Shown here one piece after another: positions 1 through 5,695 of a stretch of DNA of 6,862 nt. The DNA is taken from NCBI GenBank assembly GCA_964479445.1, contig CAYZMH010000126.1, forward strand, positions 1-6,862, in the 5' to 3' direction. The stretch is from CAYZMH01 sp964479445 (GTDB lineage Bacteria > Bacteroidota > Bacteroidia > Bacteroidales > GCA-2748055). Numbering within the stretch: the stretch's first letter is position 1; each line of letters starts with the position of its first letter. The notes under the pieces are model-generated. The model was not told the origin of the DNA. It ran no database searches and worked only from the letters and a program-made list of their open reading frames with translations. Made by a program: the position numbers and the translations under genes.

Positions 1-2
1 GA

Positions 3-1973
3 GCATATACCTGGAAAGACCTGCGCATGGATGCTTCGGTTTACTATAATAAACAAGCGTCGGATAACATTCCCGAAGTGGCCTGGAGTTCCCAGAGCTA
101 TGTCTATAATCTTACCCTCTGGATGGCGGCGAATATTGATGTCAGGGATCTCAAACAATACTGGGTTCCCGGAAAGGAGGGGTACCAGCAAAGGCATTAT
201 ATGACCACCTGGTACAATAATCCCTATTTTCTTGTCAATGAATACAGCCAGAGCTACTACAAGGATGTTTCTTACGGCCAGCTCTCTTTTACCTACGATC
301 TGGCGGAAGATTTACAGGTCAGGCTTCGCAGTGGGTTCAACTATTACGGATTGAATCGCGAGACCCGTGAGCCCATCAGTTTTGTGCGGAATTTCACCCG
401 GACCGAAGGTGATTTTGTCGTCAAAAATGACCAGGATTTCAGCATGAATACCGATCTGATCCTTACCTATGAAAAGGACTTTGGTAATTTTCTGTCGATC
501 AATGCCAGGGCGGGGGCATCCAATAATTTTGCTTCCCACCGCTATAGCCGGTTATCCACAGACGGACTGGTGATTCCCGGTTTTTATAATATCAGCAACT
601 CTCTCAATACCCTTGGCGGTTCCAATTCCTTCAGTGAATCGGAGCGAAACAGTGTGTACGGGATCATTGATTTTGAAATCCTTGAGTCAATTTACCTCGG
701 CATAACCGGACGGAACGACTGGGTTTCAACCCTTCCCCTGGAAAATAATTCGTTTTTCTATCCATCGGTGGCGGTGAGTTATATTCTGACTGATATGTTT
801 GAGATTCCGGAACCGGTCACCTTCATGAAACTCCGGGCTTCATGGGCGCAGGTTTCCAACGGGGACCTGGGATCCACTTACGGACATCTTACGGCTTACA
901 GCAGCGGTATTAACTGGCAGAACAACACCTCCCTGGTGTATCCCGGCACCATGATCAGTCCGGATCTCAAACCCGAGACCTCATCCAGTTATGAAACCGG
1001 CGTTGATCTCCGGTTTCTTCAGAACCGGCTGGGGCTGGACTTCACCTATTTCTATACGCTGGATTATAACAACCTGGTTCATGTATCGATCTCCGATGCT
1101 TCCGGTTACAGCTCCCAGCTGGTCAATGCCAACGAATATGAAAAGAAAGGCATTGAAATGGTCTTACGGGGGACCCCCATCAAAAGGGGATTGTTGCAAT
1201 GGGACATGATGATGAACCTGGGTCAGATCAGGTCCTATATCAAATCCATAGATTACGGTGAAAGGATCGGATATTTGGAGGAGGGGGATCGTATCGATGC
1301 CCTGTGGAGAAATGTCTGGATGACCAATGACCAGGGTGAACGCATCATAGGTTCCAACGGGTACAACCTGGAGGATCCTTACCGCCGCATGATCGGGTAC
1401 GATGATCCGGATTGGTCCTGGGGATTGCAGAACAGTTTGCGGTACGGACCCTTTACGTTACGCATTGGCATTGACGGAAGGATTGGCGGATTGATGGAGA
1501 GCAAGACCCTGCGCAACATGTGGTGGTCGGGGGTGCATCCCGAATCGGTGAATATTAACCGTGAATATTCAAATGCGGGACGAATATCCTATGTTGCAGA
1601 CGGGGTAGTGGTCACCGGGGGATCGGTTGAATATGATGCCGAGGGCAATATTGTCAATGATACGCGTACTTATGAACCCAATACGGAACGGGTGAATTAC
1701 GAGAATTATATCACCACGTTTCACAGCAAGTCTTTCGGAAATCATTACTACGATGAGACATTTCTGAAATTAAGGGAAGTGAACCTGACCTTTACCTTTC
1801 CACCCCGGTGGATCAGTACTACTTTCATAAAAAAGGCTTCCTTTTCGCTTGTGGGAAGAAACCTGGCCATGCTTGCAACCATGAAATATATCGATCCGGA
1901 TCCCGGTAACGATATCCAGATGCAGACACCCTCCATGCGTAATATGGGATTCAATTTTAACATTACCTTTTAA
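3..1973 (+). CDS. SusC/RagA-family TonB-dependent outer-membrane transporter, 5'-partial
   Basis: This is the C-terminal part (about 656 residues) of a TonB-dependent beta-barrel transporter that imports glycans or other oligomers across the outer membrane with a SusD partner. The frame is open to the window's left edge; the ATG at 27 is internal, because in-frame codons before it (AYTWKDLR) continue the same alternating aromatic barrel pattern. SusC hallmarks visible are GRNDWVSTLP (about 708-737), a late-barrel segment FLKLREVNLTF (about 1759-1791) and VGRNLAML (about 1850-1873) followed by YIDPDPGND. The protein ends in FNFNITF; a terminal phenylalanine is the usual barrel-assembly signal. 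Full SusC proteins are about 1000 residues, so the signal peptide, carboxypeptidase-like domain and plug lie upstream. A SusD gene follows after 11 nt, implying co-transcription. Family assignment is secure; the substrate is unknown. Confidence 0.96.
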   Translation, partial: AYTWKDLRMDASVYYNKQASDNIPEVAWSSQSYVYNLTLWMAANIDVRDLKQYWVPGKEGYQQRHYMTTWYNNPYFLVNEYSQSYYKDVSYGQLSFTYDLAEDLQVRLRSGFNYYGLNRETREPISFVRNFTRTEGDFVVKNDQDFSMNTDLILTYEKDFGNFLSINARAGASNNFASHRYSRLSTDGLVIPGFYNISNSLNTLGGSNSFSESERNSVYGIIDFEILESIYLGITGRNDWVSTLPLENNSFFYPSVAVSYILTDMFEIPEPVTFMKLRASWAQVSNGDLGSTYGHLTAYSSGINWQNNTSLVYPGTMISPDLKPETSSSYETGVDLRFLQNRLGLDFTYFYTLDYNNLVHVSISDASGYSSQLVNANEYEKKGIEMVLRGTPIKRGLLQWDMMMNLGQIRSYIKSIDYGERIGYLEEGDRIDALWRNVWMTNDQGERIIGSNGYNLEDPYRRMIGYDDPDWSWGLQNSLRYGPFTLRIGIDGRIGGLMESKTLRNMWWSGVHPESVNINREYSNAGRISYVADGVVVTGGSVEYDAEGNIVNDTRTYEPNTERVNYENYITTFHSKSFGNHYYDETFLKLREVNLTFTFPPRWISTTFIKKASFSLVGRNLAMLATMKYIDPDPGNDIQMQTPSMRNMGFNFNITF

Positions 1974-1984
1974 TTTTTGTCATC

Positions 1985-3436
1985 ATGAAACGTTTTATCA
2001 TACTAATAACCAGTATAGCACTTTTAGCCGGCTGCCAGGAGTTCGAGGAGTACCAGGAAGATCCCAACCGCACCACTGTGGCCACTCCCGGTTTGATCCT
2101 TACAAACCTTCAAGTGCAGGCATTCAACTCCATTTCCCTCGATGCAGCACTGGCATCCAGGTACCTGGTGAATATTAACCTGGCCAGCGATTATCAATAT
2201 TACAACTGGAAGCAGGGGAGTTATTACAACTACTCTCTTTTGCGCCAGGTGATCAAGATGGAGGAGGAGGCAAAAAGGATCGATGCACCCAATTACCTGG
2301 CTATTGCCAAATTCTTTCGTGCCTACCTGTTTGAGCAGATGACCCGGCAATTCGGAGACATCCCCTATTTCTCAGCCTTACAGGGTGAGGATGGGTTGCT
2401 GGAACCCGAATATGACCCGCAGGAAGATATATACATCGACATGTTGAGGCTGCTTGATGAAGCCAATGATGAGATTTCCGGGGCGAATGGCGCTATAGCG
2501 GGAGATGTGGTGTTCGGGGGCGATCACGATAAATGGAAAAAGCTGATCAATTCTTACAGGCTGCGTGTTCTGATGAGTCTTTCGGCCAAAACAGGTCATT
2601 CCGAATTGGACGTGGCAGAACAATTTGAAGAGATCTACACCCATCCCAACGACTACCCGATTATGAGCGGAAATGAAGATAACTGTGCCTATTCCTATAG
2701 TTTTGAATCGGGTAATCTCTACCCGTTTTACCAGAAGGCCTATATCCTTACGGCTCATATCATGGAGGAGTCGTATGTGGATCGCATGAAAACCAGGGAG
2801 GATCCCAGGTTAATTGTGCTGGCCGACCAGGAGGAGCGCCATGCCGGGGAAGACTCCCTGGATTTAACTACCTATGGAGGATTTAACGGAAGTGACCGGA
2901 TTGATACCAATACAGGAAGATTGGGTAACGGGGAGGGATCCCCCATTGATGAGCGCTATATCCAGGACCCTGAGCCCGAGCCCAACCTTGCCATGGGATA
3001 TGCCGAGGTGGCGTTTACCCTGGCAGAAGCAGCTCAACGGGGATGGATCGAGTCAGACCCGGAGGACCACTACGAGGAAGGGATACGAGCTTCCATGAAT
3101 TATTACGGGATCAGTGGCTCCCGGATCCAGGAGTACCTGGATCATCCAGAGGTGCAATTTGACCCGGTAAACGGACTTGAAATGATCCTAACCGAAAAAC
3201 ACTCCGCCATGTTTCTGAATTCTGGGTGGGAACCCTTTTACAATCAGCGGCGAACCGGTTTCCCCGAGTTTGATGTTTCCGGCGACGGGATCCTCAATGA
3301 GGGCCGGATCCCCAGGCGATGGATGTATCCCACCCGGGAGATCGAGCTGAACCTGGAAAATCTGACCAAGGCCATCGACAGGCAATACGCATCCGATAAC
3401 ATCAACGAGATGATGTGGTTGTTGGAGGAGGAGTAG
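1985..3436 (+). CDS. SusD/RagB-family outer-membrane lipoprotein
   Basis: This 483-residue protein is a surface ligand-binding lipoprotein that caps the SusC channel encoded just upstream. It starts with a lipoprotein signal peptide (MKRFIILITSIALLAGC) with lipobox L14-A-G-C17. The acidic stretch right after the cysteine (QEFEEYQED) resembles the export signal that sends Bacteroidota lipoproteins to the cell surface. Residues about 103-128 (NYLAIAKFFRAYLFEQ then FGDIPY) are the typical helical TPR-like SusD segment. Further family landmarks are EDPRLIVLAD, YAEVAFTLAEAAQRG, NQRRTGFPEF (from N420) and RIPRRWMYPTREI. These resemble the 'SusD-like 2' branch more than classical starch-binding SusD, which is a judgement from memory. 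Length is near the family norm. Its last 35 bp overlap the 3' end of the convergent flavoprotein gene. Ligand specificity cannot be read from sequence. Confidence 0.95.
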   Translation: MKRFIILITSIALLAGCQEFEEYQEDPNRTTVATPGLILTNLQVQAFNSISLDAALASRYLVNINLASDYQYYNWKQGSYYNYSLLRQVIKMEEEAKRIDAPNYLAIAKFFRAYLFEQMTRQFGDIPYFSALQGEDGLLEPEYDPQEDIYIDMLRLLDEANDEISGANGAIAGDVVFGGDHDKWKKLINSYRLRVLMSLSAKTGHSELDVAEQFEEIYTHPNDYPIMSGNEDNCAYSYSFESGNLYPFYQKAYILTAHIMEESYVDRMKTREDPRLIVLADQEERHAGEDSLDLTTYGGFNGSDRIDTNTGRLGNGEGSPIDERYIQDPEPEPNLAMGYAEVAFTLAEAAQRGWIESDPEDHYEEGIRASMNYYGISGSRIQEYLDHPEVQFDPVNGLEMILTEKHSAMFLNSGWEPFYNQRRTGFPEFDVSGDGILNEGRIPRRWMYPTREIELNLENLTKAIDRQYASDNINEMMWLLEEE

Positions 3437-4802
3437 AAACTGGTTGTAATCTGTCCAGGATCCACGGCATGAGCTCTGCTACGGTGGGGTGGACCAACAC
3501 GGTTTGCCTGAAGGTGGAGCAGGGCACCTGAGCCTGGATGAGTGCGGCAAACATGCCGATGATCTCATCGCCGCCGATCCCAAGGATGGAGGCACCCAGG
3601 ATCAGATCGGTATCGGCATCGACCAGCAGTTTGACAAACCCGGTGGTTTCCGACATCTCCCTGGCGCGGCTGATTTTGCTCATGGGCATTTCCGCCTTCA
3701 GCACCCTTTTCCCGGATTGCACCGCCTCTTTCTCGGTCATGCCTACGCGACCCAGTGGCGGATCTGTAAAGAGGGCATAGACCGGGGTGCGATGAGATAC
3801 CTTGCGCGGACCGTCAAAAAGGTAGTCCAGTAAGACTTCCCCGTCATTGACCGAAGTATGGGTAAAGGCACCTTTCCCATTCACATCCCCGACGGCAAAT
3901 ATGCCCTCCACGCCGGTCCGGCAGTGGTCATCCACCCGGATAAAGCCTTTTTGATCGGTGCTGATACCCGCGGCCTCCGGGTTTAACCGGTCGCTGTTGG
4001 GTTTACGGCCCGTGGCCACGAAAAGGTGTGACCCATTCAGGCTGGCTGGCCCGCCGGGTCCTTCCGTCTCTATGGCCACGCCACGTTCATCTTCCCTTAC
4101 CCTTTTCGTTTCGGTTTCGAGGTGCACGCTGATGCCTTCCTTTTCAAGAAATTTTCGGATCGCTTCGGCTACATCGGCATCTTCCCGGGGCATTACCTGG
4201 GAGCCTCGTTGGAGGATGGTTACCTCCGAACCGAAGCGCCTGAAAACCTGTGCAAATTCGATCCCGATATAGCCCCCGCCTATGATCACAAGGTGTGCCG
4301 GAAGCTCTGCCAGGTCCAGGATCCCTGCATTGTCAAGCCAGGACACCCGGTCAAGTCCGGGTATGGGAGGCACCGACGCCCGTGTGCCGGTGTTGATGAT
4401 GATTTTTTTGCCCCGGATTTCCCGGTTACCCGCTTTCACGGTATCCGGACCTGTGAAGTGTGCCCAGTTACGAATAAACGTGACATTTTCGGTGTTTTCC
4501 AACCATTGGGTCATACCCTCTTTTGATCCGTTTCGGATATCGTTCATGCGTTCACGGATTCGGTTAAAATCCACGCGGGCGGGCCCCCCTTCAAATCCGT
4601 ATTCTGCCCCCTGCCGGGCCGTATGGATTGCTTTTGCACTGGCCACAAGGGTTTTGGTGGGTGTACAGCCATGATTGACACAGCTGCCTCCCGGTTTGCC
4701 GCCCTCGATGACAGCGATGGAAGATTCGTTGGGGATTAAACTGGATAGCAGGGTGCCTGCGGCCTGACCGGTTCCGATGATAATGGTGTCAAAGGTTTCC
4801 AT
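3402..4802 (-). CDS. Class I FAD-dependent pyridine nucleotide-disulfide oxidoreductase
   Basis: This 466-residue cytoplasmic flavoprotein should pass electrons from NAD(P)H through FAD to a redox-active cysteine pair and then to a disulfide or similar substrate. The start at 4802 (METFD) puts the FAD motif IIIGTGQAAG at residues 7-16; an ATG at 4838 would add 12 residues before the fold. Visible motifs are the redox site GGSCVNHGCTPTK (Cys41, Cys46), NAD(P)-binding GGGYIG (175-180), second FAD motif GIFAVGD (300-306), and dimer-interface HPTVAE with the catalytic His438/Glu443 pair. After the second Rossmann strand the sequence is ILQR, without the acidic residue typical of NADH enzymes, which hints at NADPH. 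There is no C-terminal vicinal cysteine pair, so mercuric reductase is not supported. Lipoamide dehydrogenase is unlikely without dehydrogenase-complex genes nearby; RclA-like or orphan reductase is possible. The tail (PPPTTTSSR) is encoded antisense to susD. Confidence 0.93.
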   Translation of the reverse strand: METFDTIIIGTGQAAGTLLSSLIPNESSIAVIEGGKPGGSCVNHGCTPTKTLVASAKAIHTARQGAEYGFEGGPARVDFNRIRERMNDIRNGSKEGMTQWLENTENVTFIRNWAHFTGPDTVKAGNREIRGKKIIINTGTRASVPPIPGLDRVSWLDNAGILDLAELPAHLVIIGGGYIGIEFAQVFRRFGSEVTILQRGSQVMPREDADVAEAIRKFLEKEGISVHLETETKRVREDERGVAIETEGPGGPASLNGSHLFVATGRKPNSDRLNPEAAGISTDQKGFIRVDDHCRTGVEGIFAVGDVNGKGAFTHTSVNDGEVLLDYLFDGPRKVSHRTPVYALFTDPPLGRVGMTEKEAVQSGKRVLKAEMPMSKISRAREMSETTGFVKLLVDADTDLILGASILGIGGDEIIGMFAALIQAQVPCSTFRQTVLVHPTVAELMPWILDRLQPVSTPPPTTTSSR

Positions 4803-4920
4803 AATAAGGTTTATAAGTTCAACATGTGAATGACGCAAATTGTTTCTTACCTTCAGGTCGCCGGCGAGAGAGAAAACTTACACTTATTATTCATTTTTCA
4901 GCCACTAATTTGCAATCGAT
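4803..4920. promoter_or_regulatory. Divergent intergenic region with central 10-bp palindrome
   Basis: These 118 bp separate the divergent starts of the flavoprotein (leftward) and the four-cysteine protein (rightward), so they must hold the promoters of both unless either is read from further away. A perfect palindrome, TCGCCGGCGA at 4858-4867, lies within about 1 bp of the midpoint, a position suited to a shared operator. It is GC-rich in an otherwise AT-rich spacer. No convincing Bacteroidota promoter pair (TTTG, about 20 nt, TAnnTTTG) was found in either direction; partial matches such as TAATTTG at 4906-4912 are one base short and too near the ATG. The operator role is inference. Confidence 0.4.
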
Positions 4921-5133
4921 ATGACGAAACAGTACCATGCATCTTTCTGTAAATGGTTCCCGTTTTGTCCCATGAAACGATTCTATGAGAAAGGGCTGCT
5001 GGACAAATCCTGGATCGACCGATACTGTAAAGGGGAGTGGAAGCAATGCGTGCGATACAGGATGGAAGCAAAAGGGGAATATCACCCCGACCATATGCTT
5101 CCCGACGGAACACTGGATCCATCACTTAGGTGA
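4921..5133 (+). CDS. Small four-cysteine protein of unknown function
   Basis: This 70-residue protein has four cysteines, Cys10, Cys16, Cys36 and Cys43 (C-x5-C-x19-C-x6-C), in a sequence rich in Trp, Tyr and Arg. The spacing could bind zinc or an Fe-S cluster, but no named family is recognised. The segments around CKWFPFCPMKRFYEKG and YCKGEWKQCVRYRMEAKGE are dense in distinctive residues, and the end has a PDGTLDPSL motif, so this looks like a real compact domain and not chance coding. The start is firm: an in-frame TAA at 4906-4908 lies just upstream and this is the first ATG after it. There is no signal peptide or membrane segment, so it is probably cytosolic. It is divergent from a disulfide-reductase flavoprotein, which suggests but does not prove a shared redox role. 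The stop codon lies inside a hairpin. Confidence 0.8.
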   Translation: MTKQYHASFCKWFPFCPMKRFYEKGLLDKSWIDRYCKGEWKQCVRYRMEAKGEYHPDHMLPDGTLDPSLR

Positions 5134-5144
5134 TGGCGGGATCC
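5115..5144. terminator. Hairpin over the stop codon, possible bidirectional terminator
   Basis: A perfect 7-bp stem (CCATCAC at 5119-5125, GTGATGG at 5130-5136) closes a TTAG tetraloop. The flanking GGAT (5115-5118) and ATCC (5141-5144) can extend it across a small bulge. It covers the TGA at 5131-5133 and lies between two convergent small genes, where a terminator serving both is expected. Neither side has a T tract, so it is not a canonical intrinsic terminator. Confidence 0.35.
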
Positions 5145-5206
5145 TGATCCTCTAACAGGGTCTGGCTAACAGGCTATGTGGTTGCCAGGCAGTTTACCCG
5201 GGAATA
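5134..5206. other. Short gap between convergent small genes
   Basis: Besides the right arm of the hairpin at 5115-5144, this 73-bp gap holds an 8-bp direct repeat, CTAACAGG, at 5152-5159 and 5166-5173. No gene, T tract or recognisable site was seen. The repeat is short enough to be chance. Confidence 0.4.
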
Positions 5207-5404
5207 TTAAGGGATCACCCGGATATCCCTGTTTTCAATCATCTGCTGCAGCTGGTTGAGCAGGCTCTGTTCATGCGGATCTTCGTATCCATCTTCGGTG
5301 GCGATGTGTATGATCTCGTCCAGTTCAGTCCTGCTGAGCTGATGATCTTCAATAGCTTGTTCTATCCGTTCCCGCAACCTGCGGGCGCTCTCACTAGGGG
5401 TCAT
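5207..5404 (-). CDS. Small acidic helical protein of unknown function
   Basis: This 65-residue protein is acidic and almost wholly helix-forming: a first helix about residues 4-20 (SARRLRERIEQAIEDH), a second about 24-36 (SRTELDEIIHIAT), then an acidic loop EDGYEDPHE (37-45) leading into a third helix (QSLLNQLQQMIEN) and a short RDIRVIP end. The loop resembles the DG-x-x-D-x-x-E pattern seen in EF-hand-like and TerB-like helical proteins, but a single short loop is weak evidence for metal binding. It has no cysteine, signal peptide or membrane segment. It is real-looking because of its amphipathic pattern and because neither overlapping nor neighbouring frames offer a better gene. It converges on the four-cysteine gene with a 73-bp gap and is divergent from the rhodanese gene. 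Function is not recognised. Confidence 0.72.
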   Translation of the reverse strand: MTPSESARRLRERIEQAIEDHQLSRTELDEIIHIATEDGYEDPHEQSLLNQLQQMIENRDIRVIP

Positions 5405-5695
5405 GTTGCCAGATAGATTTGGTGATCACTAAAAATAGCGAGGAATTTTCATTTTTCCTAAAAATGGAGGCGAATCTTCTGCTTTTTCAGGCGGCGTACC
5501 CATACAGGGATTTCGGGGATGAGAAAAGGCATCGCTCGCCGGCAACCTAGCCATGGAATTCGGCAGGGGTGGAAACAATTTACATTTGAATTGGTTTCTT
5601 ATTAGTAGAATATTCACCTTACACCGGCGCTTTTCCAGCCTGATTCATGGATCGTGGTCTGTGAACTATACCGGAGCCGGACAAACTGATGCATT
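5405..5695. other. Intergenic region between divergent genes
   Basis: This 291-bp stretch separates the small acidic gene (leftward) from the rhodanese gene (rightward) and should carry both promoters. A perfect 8-bp palindrome, GTGATCAC (5422-5429), lies in the leader of the acidic gene, 18 bp from its ATG. A short AT-rich inverted repeat (ATTTTT-CCT-AAAAAT, 5451-5465) and a CCGG-AG-CCGG motif (5671-5680) are also present. No convincing rightward promoter, tRNA or terminator was found. Frames here (62 codons leftward from 5617, 28 codons rightward from 5464) have no protein-like pattern. Confidence 0.5.
5430..5462 (-). promoter_or_regulatory. Candidate Bacteroidota-type promoter for the small acidic gene
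   Basis: Reading leftward, TATTTTTA (5437-5430) matches the -7 consensus TAnnTTTG except for the last base. TTTA (5462-5459), a one-base miss from the -33 TTTG, lies 21 nt upstream. The -7 box ends 25 nt before the ATG at 5404. Both boxes lack the consensus G and the stretch is AT-rich, so a chance match is quite possible. Confidence 0.25.

Noticed and set aside
3489..4674. Several rightward frames of 80-134 codons inside the flavoprotein gene
   Set aside because: All are antisense to a gene with complete catalytic motifs and show no independent family features.
4803..4838. Upstream start of the flavoprotein at 4838
   Set aside because: It would add 12 residues (beginning MRHSHVEL) before the FAD-binding strand; family members start a few residues before that strand, and the extension uses part of the divergent promoter spacer.
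5152..5173. CTAACAGG direct repeat as a possible target-site duplication or attachment site
   Set aside because: The copies are only 14 bp apart with nothing mobile between them; probably chance.
5464..5550. 28-codon rightward frame in the intergenic region
   Set aside because: Too short, with no recognisable motif, ribosome binding site or context.
5429..5617. 62-codon leftward frame in the intergenic region
   Set aside because: Proline-rich mixed composition without a protein-like pattern, lies across the likely promoter region of two divergent genes, and has no supporting context.
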